Below, piece after piece: positions 15,796-25,614 of a stretch of DNA of 64,000 nt (positions are counted from its first letter, which is position 1; every line of letters begins with the position of its first letter). The stretch lies in assembly GCA_030430075.1 (NCBI GenBank), contig JAUIGN010000021.1:1-64000 (forward strand), read 5' to 3'. The notes below the pieces were generated by a model. That model had not been told where the DNA came from and did not search any database. It worked only from the letters and a program-made list of their open reading frames with translations. This DNA is from a bacterium. Lineage in GTDB: Bacteria; Planctomycetota; Planctomycetia; Pirellulales; Pirellulaceae. The position numbers were made by a program, and so were the translations under genes.

Positions 15796-16821
15796 CTATA
15801 AGCTACCGTGCACGCGAATCATGAAGGTGTCGTCAAGATCCAGATTCGGCATCCGGCGGTCAAATTCGATTTCGCGAGCAAAAACGTAACCGAGTTCGAG
15901 CCCCAGCTTTCGTCCGCGCGTGAACGGACTGCCCGGTTGCGGAGTGGGTGTCGACTCCCACCCCACGACCACGCGCCAATCCCGGAAGGTCAGCTGATCC
16001 TCGATCCCGTCCGCACGCTCGAAAGCCCAGGTCCCGCCATTGAGCCCACCGCCGACGTGGACCCATTGCTGACGCGCCCCCTGGTCGATCAACAACGTGG
16101 CCAGGCGAGGCCGAGGGAGTGTCAAGTCGAGTCTCAGTCGGCGCGAGGGTTGCCAGATGAGGCCGACGGCGGGGACGACCGGCAGGTCGTTTCTGCCCAA
16201 CGCCAGAGCCCCCACGATCCATGTCCATGTTTCGTCGGGGCGGTACATGGCGAACAGGCCGCCTCGAAACTGCCAGGCGTCGTGCCCTGTGTTTCGACCG
16301 TCGGTGGCAAACGCCGCACTCAGCATGAACCGCACCGACCAGACGTCATTGACACGCCGCAGCCAGGAAGCTCCCAGCGAATAGTCGTACAAGTCCGACG
16401 GCAGGTCCAAAGACTCGGGCGCCGCCAGGCTGGTGTAGGAAAAGCCGCCGCTGATGAATGGAGGCGGCGGCCCCCACACCGGATAGGTCGGAATCTGCAC
16501 CCGGGCATCGTACGAAGCGAGTGCGATATCATTCGTCTCCCCCTGCCACTCGACGTCCACGCGGAGCATCGGTCGCATGAGTGCTCGCAGGTCGGGCGGC
16601 ATCGCAGCCGACTCAGGCGCCGCGACGAATGGCGCTTCCTGAACCGCGGCCAACGGGACCTGGTCACCCGGAAGCCGAGCGTGCTCGGCCACCAGGATGG
16701 ACTGAGGAATCCGGGAATTCGGGAAACGACTCGGTAGCTCGTCGGCCCCGGTCACTCCAACGACGAGGAGCGATCCCATGAGCAGCACGACCGGCAGCGG
16801 TAAACAATCCATTGTTCCCAT
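15796..16821 (-). CDS. DUF6268-type outer-membrane beta-barrel protein
   Basis: A 341-residue exported protein that I assign to the DUF6268 family of planctomycete outer-membrane barrels. Residues 1-25 form a signal peptide (LPLPVVLLMGSLLVVGVTGA). From about residue 85 the sequence alternates short amphipathic strands with aromatic girdle residues. The C-terminus FMIRVHGSL fits a terminal beta-strand. The start at ATG 16821 is chosen over an in-frame ATG at 16902 because it places the signal peptide correctly; 16812 is also possible. No partner genes are evident; its neighbour cardiolipin synthase is divergent. Confidence 0.75.
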   Translation of the reverse strand: MGTMDCLPLPVVLLMGSLLVVGVTGADELPSRFPNSRIPQSILVAEHARLPGDQVPLAAVQEAPFVAAPESAAMPPDLRALMRPMLRVDVEWQGETNDIALASYDARVQIPTYPVWGPPPPFISGGFSYTSLAAPESLDLPSDLYDYSLGASWLRRVNDVWSVRFMLSAAFATDGRNTGHDAWQFRGGLFAMYRPDETWTWIVGALALGRNDLPVVPAVGLIWQPSRRLRLDLTLPRPRLATLLIDQGARQQWVHVGGGLNGGTWAFERADGIEDQLTFRDWRVVVGWESTPTPQPGSPFTRGRKLGLELGYVFAREIEFDRRMPNLDLDDTFMIRVHGSL

Positions 16822-17178
16822 CAGCTCAGAATGCGGAAGATGCAACGCAAGATCATAGCGGGCTGACAAGTCCCCCAACAGCCAGATTCTCGAGCGATTC
16901 ACCGGCGCCCCGCGGATGAGGGGTCGCCTACGGGCCGCCGACGGGACGGCGGGAGCCGACGGGCGATCGCCTGGCGACGCTGGCCACCGCCGAAGTGAAG
17001 CCGTCCCCGTTTCGCGTCATGCGGCCTGGGATCGGAATGTCGCCCGCGACACCGGTTCGCGTGCGGTGCGCGGGTGACCGTGTTATACAAGGCACCATCA
17101 CCCACGCACGGCAAAGACAACTCGATTGATGAAACCCGCGCGGCGGCGGACACCAGCCGGAAGGAAAAGGAGATCGAA
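16822..17178. other. Divergent gap between DUF6268 and cardiolipin synthase genes
   Basis: This 357-bp region carries divergent promoters by position, though none could be assigned. AAAAGGAG at 17166-17173 is a strong ribosome binding site for the cardiolipin synthase gene. Nothing else is recognised. Confidence 0.45.
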
Positions 17179-18693
17179 ATGCTCAATTGGCTGACCTCGC
17201 GCTGCCAAAGCCGGCCCGCGGCACCGGAAACCGGCGCGGCAAACCAGCCGCAGCGTCGCCGGTGGGGCAAGCGAACCGTGTTCGTCCTAATCATGCACAT
17301 CGCGGGCGCGGTTACGTCGGTTCACGCCGTGATGTCAACTCGGACCTCGCAAGGTGCGATTGCCTGGGCGATCGGCGCCAACACGTTTCCTTACGTGGCG
17401 GTACCGGCTTACTGGGTGTTCGGTCAATCCAAATTCGACGGATACGATACGCTGCGTCTTTCGCGGCATTTGGCCGAGGGGGAAACGGCGCAGCGGGCGC
17501 GTCAGATTTTGAGAGATGAAGGCCTGCTGTTTACCCCGGCCACGGTGATCGAGCAAAGCCATGTCGAGCTGCTTGAGGCGATCTCCCGGTTACCGCTCAC
17601 CACCCACAACAGCGCCGAATTACTGATTGATGGTGAGGAGACGTTTGACGCGATCTTCGCGAGCATCGCTGCGGCTAAGCGTTACATCCTCTTTCAGTTC
17701 TACATTTTGCGCGACGACGCACTGGGACAACGATTCAAGCGTGCGCTGATCCGTAAAGCGTCCGCGGGCGTTCGCGTCTATGTGCTGTACGACGAACTTG
17801 GCAGCAGCAAACTTTCCCCGGAATATGTCCGTGAATTACAAGCCGCAGGGGTCGAGATCTATCCGTTCAACACGACGCAAGGTAAGGGCAACCGGTTTCG
17901 GGTCAACTTTCGCAACCATCGCAAGATCGTGATTGTCGATGGTGACGTGGCCTTTGTCGGCGGCCACAATGTCGGCGACGAGTACCTGGGCAAGGATCCC
18001 GTGCTGACTCCCTGGCGCGACACGCACGTGGCTCTGCGGGGCCCCGTCGTGCAGTGCGTGCAGGTGCCGTTCATCGAGGACTGGAACTGGGCAGCCGGCA
18101 AACTGCCCGAGCTGAATTGGATTCCCCGGCCGGCACCGAACGGAAATCTAACCGCTGCCTGTCTGCCGACAGGCCCGGCAGACCAGTTGGAAACCGGGAC
18201 CTTGTGGTTTCTGCACGCCATTAACACGGCGCAAGAGCGGCTCTGGATTGTCAGCCCGTACTTCGTGCCGGATGAACAATTGATGTCCGCCATTCAGTTG
18301 GCCGCCCTGCGCGGTGTCGATGTGCGGATTCTCATTCCGCAGAACCCGGACCAGCGAATGGTGTACTGGTCGTCGATGTCCTACGTCGAGGAAGCCGAAG
18401 CTGCCGGCGTCAAGATTTACCGCTACCAACCCGGCTTCCTGCATCAAAAGGTCATGCTGGTCGATGACTACGCCTCCGCAATCGGCACGCACAACTTCGA
18501 CAATCGATCGATGCGCCTCAATTTCGAGATCAGCATGCTGGTACTCGACAGGGAGTTCGCCGGCGAAGTCGAGACGATGCTGACGGAAGACTTCGCCAAG
18601 GCCAGGCAGGTGTCGACCACCGAGTACTCGGAGAAGTCGCTCCCCTACCAGTTCTTGATTCGCTTGGCTCGGCTGGCGGCACCGGTTCAGTAA
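17179..18693 (+). CDS. cls: Cardiolipin synthase (phospholipase D family)
   Basis: A 504-residue membrane-bound phospholipase-D superfamily enzyme that joins two phosphatidylglycerols into cardiolipin. Hydrophobic segments lie at about 35-52 and 60-80. Two HKD motifs are present: H247 in NHRKIVIVDGD and H422 in LHQKVMLVDD, each followed by the family GG/GTHN element (FVGGHNVGDEY; AIGTHNFDNRS). The length is normal for bacterial Cls. ATG 17179 is chosen because AAGGAG lies seven bases upstream; the open frame extends further but is not protein-like. The convergent lipid kinase gene next door also acts on membrane lipids. Confidence 0.95.
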   Translation: MLNWLTSRCQSRPAAPETGAANQPQRRRWGKRTVFVLIMHIAGAVTSVHAVMSTRTSQGAIAWAIGANTFPYVAVPAYWVFGQSKFDGYDTLRLSRHLAEGETAQRARQILRDEGLLFTPATVIEQSHVELLEAISRLPLTTHNSAELLIDGEETFDAIFASIAAAKRYILFQFYILRDDALGQRFKRALIRKASAGVRVYVLYDELGSSKLSPEYVRELQAAGVEIYPFNTTQGKGNRFRVNFRNHRKIVIVDGDVAFVGGHNVGDEYLGKDPVLTPWRDTHVALRGPVVQCVQVPFIEDWNWAAGKLPELNWIPRPAPNGNLTAACLPTGPADQLETGTLWFLHAINTAQERLWIVSPYFVPDEQLMSAIQLAALRGVDVRILIPQNPDQRMVYWSSMSYVEEAEAAGVKIYRYQPGFLHQKVMLVDDYASAIGTHNFDNRSMRLNFEISMLVLDREFAGEVETMLTEDFAKARQVSTTEYSEKSLPYQFLIRLARLAAPVQ

Positions 18694-18743
18694 CCCGGCC
18701 AAGGGTAACCAGGCGCGTCTCTGTATGACAACGTATCGGATCG

Positions 18744-19745
18744 TTATTCGGGCGTACCGATCGGTGCCGTGTCCCCCAGGATCGCCGGCAGAATCTGCGG
18801 CAGGACTTCGAACTGAAACGACGTATCACGAAGCGGCTCGCCGTCCAGGCTCAATTGCAATGGCCGGGACGATTCGAGCAGAAATCGGGGCACCTGTTTG
18901 TAAGTAACGAATCGGTTGCTGGTGGCAGTCAAATTGCCAAGTTCGCTCAAGACCATCCCCAGTTGCGGCAGCTCGGCATCATGCACGACGGCGACATCAA
19001 GCAACCCGTCGTTGAGCAGTGCATTCGGCGTCACCTGATATCCACCACCGCACTGACGACCGTTGCCCACGGCCAACAGCAGGAGCAGTCCTTCGTGGAC
19101 CGTCGCATCGGGGACCGTGAACCGGCATTCGTATGGGTTCATTTTGGCGGCCGTCACCACACCCATCAGCGAATAGGCCATGCCGCCCAACGCCCGCTTC
19201 AGCTCGGGTGGCGTGTTGGCGGTCACCTCCGCACCGAATCCACCGCTGGTCACATTCACGAAGACGCGACCGTTCACGGTGCCGACATCGATCAATGTCG
19301 GCGCGCCTTGGGCCGCCAGGCGAAGCGCCGCATGCGGGTCCCCTTTCAACACGCCGATCCCGGTCGCGAAGTCATTTGCCGTTCCACACGGAACGACGGC
19401 CAACGCCGTCGTCGGATGCGGATTCGCTTCCAGCATCCCGCCGGCAACTTCGTTGATCGTCCCATCACCGCCCGCGGCCACGACCACGTCAGCTTCCGCC
19501 GTGACCGCCTCGCCCGCGTACCGCGCCGCATCACCCGCCTCCCAGGTCACGCGCACGTCAATCGAATGGCCCTCCGCGCGCGTGCGACCGACAGCAGCCC
19601 GCAAATCGGGGTCGCCGGCGGACTTGCCATGAATGACAAGACAAATCGTTCGTGGCGGCGGTGGACACACCGGTGGCAAACTCTTGATGCGGTTGACATG
19701 CGCTGAAGCCCACAATGCGGAACGCACCGTGGAGGACTCCGTCAC
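18744..19745 (-). CDS. Diacylglycerol/lipid kinase family protein (YegS-like)
   Basis: A 333-residue member of the DAGK_cat family, ATP-dependent kinases acting on diacylglycerol, phosphatidylglycerol or sphingoid lipids. The catalytic signature is AAGGDGTINEVAGG, followed by VVPCGTANDFATGIG, both standard for YegS/DgkB proteins. The C-terminal beta-sandwich includes LQLSLDGEPL. The first 30 residues are proline-rich and unlike the family, so the GTG start at 19745 is tentative; in-frame GTG or TTG codons near residues 23-26 would give a more usual N-terminus. It ends 50 bp from the cardiolipin synthase stop, in convergent orientation. Confidence 0.88.
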   Translation of the reverse strand: MTESSTVRSALWASAHVNRIKSLPPVCPPPPRTICLVIHGKSAGDPDLRAAVGRTRAEGHSIDVRVTWEAGDAARYAGEAVTAEADVVVAAGGDGTINEVAGGMLEANPHPTTALAVVPCGTANDFATGIGVLKGDPHAALRLAAQGAPTLIDVGTVNGRVFVNVTSGGFGAEVTANTPPELKRALGGMAYSLMGVVTAAKMNPYECRFTVPDATVHEGLLLLLAVGNGRQCGGGYQVTPNALLNDGLLDVAVVHDAELPQLGMVLSELGNLTATSNRFVTYKQVPRFLLESSRPLQLSLDGEPLRDTSFQFEVLPQILPAILGDTAPIGTPE

Positions 19746-19811
19746 GATAGCGGCCGCCGATCATGGATACAATGCGGCCAACCGAGTGGATCACAAGCTT
19801 GCAGGCCCCGG

Positions 19812-19918
19812 TTATTGATACGTGCGCAGCGAATGGACCAGGACGACCAACGGGAGTCCTCAGATAGACGGCCGCGCGTTGCTTGCCGGAGGCTCATTTG
19901 CCGCGCAGCCGTCAATAG
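19812..19918. repeat. 107-bp dispersed repeat, copy 1
   Basis: From TTATTGATAC to GTCAATAG this sequence matches 27621-27727 at 101 of 107 positions. The right half can fold: CGGCCGCGCG pairs with CGCGCAGCCG with one mismatch, enclosing GCC-GGA-GGC. It lies 267 bp before the porin gene. I see no further gene or promoter in 19746-20185. Confidence 0.85.
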
Positions 19919-20185
19919 ATTGGTGCCGCAAGCCGCGCCCCGCCGATAGACTCCAGAGGCGCGATGATCGAAGATCGGCCGTGCTAGCGTTGCACATGTC
20001 AGCCGGGACGCGTTCGCGCCCGATTCGCTCGGCGATCGACGGAACGATGGGCAAAGCCCAAGGGCAGATGCATGATCCAGGTGAGCGACCGACAGCAGCA
20101 GATTGACGCGTCGCGAGCGTTCGCGCGCCACTGGTTCGAGGCCCTGTCGCGTTCGCATCCACTCGCATCAGGGTAGGGCAGAATC

Positions 20186-21760
20186 ATGAGTTCGCGTGGT
20201 AACCGCTCGGGCTGCGGTCAATGGCAATCGATGCTCGCGACTACCGTCCGGCCCGCCTGCGTTGCTAGCATTGTCAGCCTTGCCTGCATCGGAATCCTGA
20301 CGCGAGGTTGGGCAGATGAGTTGGGCCGAGGCCGCTGCGACTCCGCCTGGGGGGTCGCCGCATTGGAACTGCAACGCCTGCCGCCGACCACTGCCCCCAC
20401 CGTTGCGCCGGCCACGGTCCTGCCTGGGGCCGCTGATCGGGACTCCACGGCGCCGGCGAATGCCCCTGACCAATTCGCGCGGAGCGTATCAACCCGTGCG
20501 CGGGAAGCGGCCTGGCTGACAAACGATGCCCACCCGTACGGCACGCGACTCTACCTGGGGTATGACCGGGGTTTCGTGATTGCAGCCGACCAAGGTCACA
20601 GCGGCGATGCCGCAACCGCCGACTTCCTGATGCGGGTCAACAGTTGGTTTCACTTTCGGCACGCGTACTTCTCATCGGAGGGCCCGCACGACGACCAGAA
20701 CACGTTCTCGTTCGAGCGGCTCCGGTTGAGCTTTGCGGGGCACGTGCTGACGCCCGATCTCGAGTACTTCATGCAATTGGACGCAAACAGCGACAGCAGC
20801 ACGAATACGATCTTCCTGGACTACTTCACGACGTATGATTTCGGACACCACCTGTTCGGCGGCGAACCGGGCCGGATGGGACTCAAACTGGGCAAGTGGA
20901 AAGTCCCTTTCAGCCGCTCGCGGGAGGAAAGCGGACGTCGCCTGCAGTTTGCCGACCGGGCGATCGCGAATATCTTCTTTGACCTCAATCGGAGTATCGG
21001 GATTGGCCTCACGAGCCGGTTGGACGCCGCGGACCGGGTGGGGCCGTTGGATGGTCCGATGAAGTTTGAAACGGCCGTCTTCAATGGCTGGCGAACCGGC
21101 AGCGTGGCGACCAATCGAAGTGAAGAACTGGATCGCAATTTCGGCTGGTCGTGCCGCGGTCACGTCGACCTGCTGGACAAGTTCGGTGCCGATGGCGAAC
21201 CGGACCTGGCCTGGCACGATGAACCGTCACTGCGGATCGGCAGCGGGCTCGCCGTTACCCGCAACGACGCGGCCGGCGCCACCGAATTCAGCCGCCAGCG
21301 GGTTGTCGATTCTGGCCAACCACTGCCCGACATTCTGCCGCCGGCGGTAACCGCCTACGACGCCTGGTTGTACACGGTCGATGCCCACTTCAAGTACCAC
21401 GGGTTTTCGCTGATCGGCGAGTATTACTGGCGGACGATTTCCCGGTTCAAAGGGGCGGATGTTCCCAGTCTGCTGGATGACGGATTCGTTCTACAAAGCG
21501 GCTATTTCGTGATCGCCGAGAAGCTCGAACTGATCGGGCGTTGGTCGCGGATCAAGGGCGACTCCGGGACGCTCGGACAGGCCGACGCGAGTTCCGACGA
21601 GCTTGGTGCGGGGTTCGTCTGGTACATCCGGGGACACAACGCCAAGCTGACCGTTGACATCAGCCACTACAACGGCGTACCGATCAGCAGTTCGCGGCTC
21701 GAATTGCTGCCAGGCGACGCCGGGTGGCTCAGCCGCACGCAATTCCAACTGGCGTTTTAA
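20186..21760 (+). CDS. Porin (phosphate-selective OprO/OprP type)
   Basis: A 524-residue outer-membrane porin-like protein. The N-terminus has a signal peptide ending near WADE (about residue 45), then a low-complexity Ala/Pro/Thr stretch to about residue 90. The barrel region contains features of the Porin_O_P family: RLRLSFAGHVLTPDLEYFMQLDAN, GRMGLKLGKWKVPFSREE-like segments and FADRAIAN. The chain ends in QLAF, a terminal aromatic as needed for barrel assembly. GTAGGG upstream supports ATG 20186, while ATG 20231 would give a shorter signal peptide. The upstream gap contains a 107-bp dispersed repeat. Substrate preference cannot be inferred. Confidence 0.88.
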   Translation: MSSRGNRSGCGQWQSMLATTVRPACVASIVSLACIGILTRGWADELGRGRCDSAWGVAALELQRLPPTTAPTVAPATVLPGAADRDSTAPANAPDQFARSVSTRAREAAWLTNDAHPYGTRLYLGYDRGFVIAADQGHSGDAATADFLMRVNSWFHFRHAYFSSEGPHDDQNTFSFERLRLSFAGHVLTPDLEYFMQLDANSDSSTNTIFLDYFTTYDFGHHLFGGEPGRMGLKLGKWKVPFSRSREESGRRLQFADRAIANIFFDLNRSIGIGLTSRLDAADRVGPLDGPMKFETAVFNGWRTGSVATNRSEELDRNFGWSCRGHVDLLDKFGADGEPDLAWHDEPSLRIGSGLAVTRNDAAGATEFSRQRVVDSGQPLPDILPPAVTAYDAWLYTVDAHFKYHGFSLIGEYYWRTISRFKGADVPSLLDDGFVLQSGYFVIAEKLELIGRWSRIKGDSGTLGQADASSDELGAGFVWYIRGHNAKLTVDISHYNGVPISSSRLELLPGDAGWLSRTQFQLAF

Positions 21761-21782
21761 AACGCCGGCCGCCGGCGGCCCG

Positions 21783-22682
21783 TCACCAGCACCGGGCCTC
21801 GCGGCCTGTCGACAGGAATCGCCCCACCAACCGTTTCCAAAACCCCGGCCGAGCGGCTCGCGACACGCCCCGTTGCCGTTCGCTTCGGACGGAGAAGACA
21901 ACGCAGGTGATATCGTCACCCGCACCGCGGGCCAGCGCGTGCTCCACCAGATGGTCGGCGATCCCTTGGGGGCAATTTTCTTCGCTGAGAACATCCAGCA
22001 ACTCCGCATCACCGACCGCATCCGTCAAGCCATCGCTGGCCAGCAAGTACCGGTCGCCGTCATACACATCGACGGCCCGGATCTCTTCATGGTCCGAATC
22101 AAAGCTGCTCATTCCCAGCGCATTGATCAGCATGTTGCGCATGTGGTGTCGCCGCGCCTGGTTGGCGGAGATCTGGCCCAGATGAAACAGCGTGTCGGGC
22201 CACGTATCGTCGATCGTCAGGCGGTGGATCGCCCCGTCGCGGATCAGGTACGCGCGACTATCGCCGACGCCGGTGATGTAGAGGCGATGATTGACCAGCA
22301 ATCCCAAGACCACCGTCGTCCCCGTACCGTAATGCTCGGGGTGCCGAGCGGCCGATTCCAGGATCAAGCAGTGGGCCCGCTGCAGGGCCGCTCGAACACG
22401 TGCTTCGATCTCTTGCCGTGTCGCATCGACGGCGAAGGTGGCCAGTTCGTGCGCCAGCACGTCCACTGCGAACTTGCTGGCCACTTCGCCGGCGGCGTGC
22501 CCTCCCATTCCATCCGCGACAATGAACAGGTCGCCGGACCGTGAGACAAACTGCTGGTCCTCGTTGTGGTCCCGCCGCGTTCCCTGCACCGAGCACCGAC
22601 CGACGTCAACATGCAGACGCTGGGCCGGCCCCGAGTCGGGGACCTTGAGCGGCGGTTTGGCCGGTTGCGACGTGACATTCAT
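21783..22682 (-). CDS. PP2C-family Ser/Thr protein phosphatase (Stp1-like)
   Basis: A 299-residue metal-dependent protein phosphatase that reverses Hanks-type kinase signalling. Visible motifs in order: TRRDHNEDQQF, VADGMGGHAAGE, TGTTVVLG, GVGDSRAYLIRDG, ASDGLTDAV and GAGDDITCVVF, together providing the Asp ligands of the two metal ions. A short basic tail follows. The start at ATG 22682 gives the common N-terminus; ATG codons further upstream are out of family length. The gene is convergent with the porin, 22 bp apart, and divergent from the TrkA_C protein. No kinase gene is adjacent. Confidence 0.93.
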   Translation of the reverse strand: MNVTSQPAKPPLKVPDSGPAQRLHVDVGRCSVQGTRRDHNEDQQFVSRSGDLFIVADGMGGHAAGEVASKFAVDVLAHELATFAVDATRQEIEARVRAALQRAHCLILESAARHPEHYGTGTTVVLGLLVNHRLYITGVGDSRAYLIRDGAIHRLTIDDTWPDTLFHLGQISANQARRHHMRNMLINALGMSSFDSDHEEIRAVDVYDGDRYLLASDGLTDAVGDAELLDVLSEENCPQGIADHLVEHALARGAGDDITCVVFSVRSERQRGVSRAARPGFWKRLVGRFLSTGREARCW

Positions 22683-22916
22683 TCCCTGGAATCCGGCAAT
22701 ACGCGCGGGCTTGTCATTATGCCCACACATCGTACGCTAATGAGCGGCCCCGGAACAACGCGGCCATTCCCTGCGGCGCGGCCGTCGAAGCACCTGGCCA
22801 ACGAGGTTCCGCCGCCTGGCGAAGCCGGCCACGGTACGGAAGCGAGTCCTGCCGCATTGCCAAGGCGTCCGGCACCAGCGCGGGCAGGGGGCCGAGGAAT
22901 CTTAACAGGTCTGACC

Positions 22917-23687
22917 ATGACTTCCATGCTTGCGATCCTGTCGCTGTTGATCACCCTCACATTGTCGTTGCTGGTCACGCGTGTCGGTACGACGGCACTG
23001 ACGCTGACGGGAATGTCTCGCGAAATGGCACGCTTTCAGGCCCGCTCGGCCTTCACCGGGGTCGGGTTCACGACCACGGAAGCCGAGTCGATCACGAGCC
23101 ACCCCGTGCGGCGGCAGGTCGTGATGCTGCTCATGCTGTTGGGCAATCTCGGGATCGCGGCCGTGGTGGCCACGATGATGATCTCCTTGATGCGGACCAC
23201 CGAATCGGAACAGCTGGGTTGGAATCTGGCGATTCTGGTGGGCGGACTGCTGGCACTCTGGCTGTGTGCGTCGAGCCGCTGGCTGGAGCGGCGGCTGAAT
23301 TACATCATCGCGGCCGGCCTCTCACGCTGGAGCCGCCTGGAAGTTCGCGACTACATCGCCCTCCTCCAACTGCGTGACGGGTACGCCGTCACGGAAATGA
23401 CCGTCGAAGCATTGGACTGGCTGGCCGGCAAGCGGTTGGTTCAACTCCGGTTGCCGGATGAAGGCGTGCTGGTACTCGGAATTCAACGCGCCAGCGGTGA
23501 TTACCTCGGCGCTCCAACCGCCGACTGTGCGATCCAGGTCGGCGATACGCTCGTGCTGTACGGGCCCATTCATCGCATCGAGGAACTTGACCAGCGCCGT
23601 CACGGCCGGCAGGGAGACGCGGCCCATGTCGAGGCGTGTAGCGAACACGAGGAGGTGCTGGAAGTGCAAGAGGAACTGCTCAACTAA
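22917..23687 (+). CDS. Membrane protein with TrkA_C (RCK_C) domain
   Basis: A 256-residue protein with three hydrophobic helices (about 4-24, 60-82, 93-112), a motif RSAFTGVGFTTTEAE between the first two that resembles pore loops of Trk/Ktr potassium transporters, and a cytoplasmic TrkA_C domain at about 160-230 (VLGIQRASGDYLGAPTADCAIQVGDTLVLYG). A role in potassium or other cation transport or its gating is inferred. ATG 22917 is preferred; the open frame extends upstream across the phosphatase gene but is not protein-like. It is the second potassium-type protein in this window, the other being the RCK channel at 5783. Confidence 0.78.
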   Translation: MTSMLAILSLLITLTLSLLVTRVGTTALTLTGMSREMARFQARSAFTGVGFTTTEAESITSHPVRRQVVMLLMLLGNLGIAAVVATMMISLMRTTESEQLGWNLAILVGGLLALWLCASSRWLERRLNYIIAAGLSRWSRLEVRDYIALLQLRDGYAVTEMTVEALDWLAGKRLVQLRLPDEGVLVLGIQRASGDYLGAPTADCAIQVGDTLVLYGPIHRIEELDQRRHGRQGDAAHVEACSEHEEVLEVQEELLN

Positions 23688-23742
23688 CCGGCCGGCTAGA
23701 CCATCACTGCGTGCGTCGCCGAACCGAGCAACGAGCGAGCGT

Positions 23743-25614
23743 TCATTCGCTTCCCGGCTGGTTTTGCCCGCTGGCGGCTGTCGCCGCTGTATACTCCGAC
23801 TCCTTGAGCAGCCCCAAGAACGCAATGCACATCTCGTCGGTCGTGCGATCTCCCCACCGGACATCTTGCGGTGGATTGTGGGGGTTATTGGGATTCTCGG
23901 CCGAGTTATCGAAGGTCGCGATCAGCTTCACTTTGGTGCCGGCCGGCAACCGCAGGAGCGAACGGCAGCGGTAGGTGATCTGCCAATTGAAGTCCCAGTC
24001 GTTGATCTTGACCAACGGCCGCACGGTGCCGTCCGGCAATTCCGCAGTGACCTGCATGGTTTTCCCCAGCAGGTGCATGTGAGGGGTGACCGAGTAGACG
24101 TAGGAGTCTTCCCGAATCGTCGTTGCGGCACGCACCACGCACTCCTGGTTGCCGGCCTCCAGGACAAAGTCCTGATCGATGGCGACGGCCAGCCGAGTGC
24201 GAACGGGACGTTTTGCTTTGGAATAATAGATGCCGACTCGGGTCAGGTCCCGCTCTTCGACGCCCGACCGGTAGTAATGCACCTGGAGCACGATGTCGCA
24301 CTTCTTGGGCAACCAACTACCGCTCCCCGGGGGCGTTTTGTCGGGCAAATTCCCCGGTGCCCAGCCGCCGATCATGGACGCCGGCTGGAAGCCCACGTCG
24401 CCAAATCGGGTGTACCCTGGTCCCGGATCCTGGGCATCCAGTTCCCTCGCCTTGCCGCTGGTATCGACATAGGCGATGACGTGGTGCACCACGGTCCGAT
24501 TCCCGGGCCGGACATCAATCGCCTCAACAAAGCGGTGCACGTCGGACTCGTGGGGAATGACGAAGTGCCGGTAATCATCCTCTCCCTCGGGGCCAATCAC
24601 GTATTCCTGGGGCATGGCCACAATCTGATCCGGTTCACCGAAGGCCCAATTGTCGTGAAAGCGAGGTTGTGGCGGCATCTCCGCCGGGTCCCCCTGCGAC
24701 GCCCCCTGCTCGACCCAGGCGGCGATCGTTGCAATCTCGTCGGCGGAAAGGCTGGCGTCGTTGGCGAATTCGCCAAAGCCGGGCGCCGCCTTCCAGGGCG
24801 GCATCAACCGCGCGTGGGTGTACTCTTTAATCTCCGCCTGCCAGCGCCGTGCCTCCGCGAAATTGGTCAGCGGAAACGGCGCCACCTGGCCTGGACGATG
24901 ACACGACTGGCAATGGTCCTGGAGGATTCTTGCGACGTGGCGGGTGTACGTAACCTCGCCATCGGCAAGCGGTGAGGGTTGGTAGATGGTGCAGCCGAGC
25001 GCATGGACGACCGGCCGGTCGACGGGACGGCCCGCCAGAACCGCATCGACCGCATTCTTCAGATGCGATTCCTTGACCCGCGTCTCGTACCGATTGTCGT
25101 CAATCGCGCCCCGATAGCGGAGCACCGCATCCTGGTCGACCAGGAACACCTGCGGCGTCATCGTGGCCCCCAGCCGCGACGTCAGGTAACCGCCAACATC
25201 CGGGACGGCGGGGAACGCGAACTTGACGGTCTTCAGGAATGCCGTGATACCCTCCCGCGTCTCGTCCGCATTCGGAAAGACGGCGAACATGCGGAGTCCC
25301 CGTTCGGCGTATTCGTCGTGCAACCGGTTGAGCCGTCCGGTGTAGCGTTTGGCCAGCGGGCAAGTCGTGGAAACAAAGACGAACAGTGCGGGTCCATCCT
25401 CCAGCGTGTCGCTCAAGTAAACACTTTCGCCGTCCAGCGTACGGAATGCCAGGAGCCCGATGTCGTGACCGGGCCCAATGCCGTGATACTGCGTTTCTCC
25501 CAGGAGGTTGTGGCCCGCCTGGATCGCCGTTTGCGGCTCGTCGGCAGCACCGACCGCCGCGCCGGCAAGAATCAAGCAGCCCACCAGACAACAACACTTG
25601 CCATCCATCTTCAT
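23743..25614 (-). CDS. Redoxin - cytochrome c - copper monooxygenase-like fusion
   Basis: A 623-residue exported protein with three parts. A signal peptide covers residues 1-23. Residues about 40-190 are a thioredoxin/AhpC-like redoxin domain with STTCPLAKRY. Residues about 215-310 hold a cytochrome c-like segment with one haem site, C235-x2-C238-H239 in CQSCHRPGQVAPF. The remainder resembles the ascorbate-dependent copper monooxygenase fold: paired H377/H378 in VVHHVIAY and H512/H514 in PHMHLLGK are candidate copper ligands. The substrate is unknown. The ATG at 25614 is chosen because it starts a clear signal peptide. The gene is divergent from a DUF1501 gene. Confidence 0.85.
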   Translation of the reverse strand: MKMDGKCCCLVGCLILAGAAVGAADEPQTAIQAGHNLLGETQYHGIGPGHDIGLLAFRTLDGESVYLSDTLEDGPALFVFVSTTCPLAKRYTGRLNRLHDEYAERGLRMFAVFPNADETREGITAFLKTVKFAFPAVPDVGGYLTSRLGATMTPQVFLVDQDAVLRYRGAIDDNRYETRVKESHLKNAVDAVLAGRPVDRPVVHALGCTIYQPSPLADGEVTYTRHVARILQDHCQSCHRPGQVAPFPLTNFAEARRWQAEIKEYTHARLMPPWKAAPGFGEFANDASLSADEIATIAAWVEQGASQGDPAEMPPQPRFHDNWAFGEPDQIVAMPQEYVIGPEGEDDYRHFVIPHESDVHRFVEAIDVRPGNRTVVHHVIAYVDTSGKARELDAQDPGPGYTRFGDVGFQPASMIGGWAPGNLPDKTPPGSGSWLPKKCDIVLQVHYYRSGVEERDLTRVGIYYSKAKRPVRTRLAVAIDQDFVLEAGNQECVVRAATTIREDSYVYSVTPHMHLLGKTMQVTAELPDGTVRPLVKINDWDFNWQITYRCRSLLRLPAGTKVKLIATFDNSAENPNNPHNPPQDVRWGDRTTDEMCIAFLGLLKESEYTAATAASGQNQPGSE

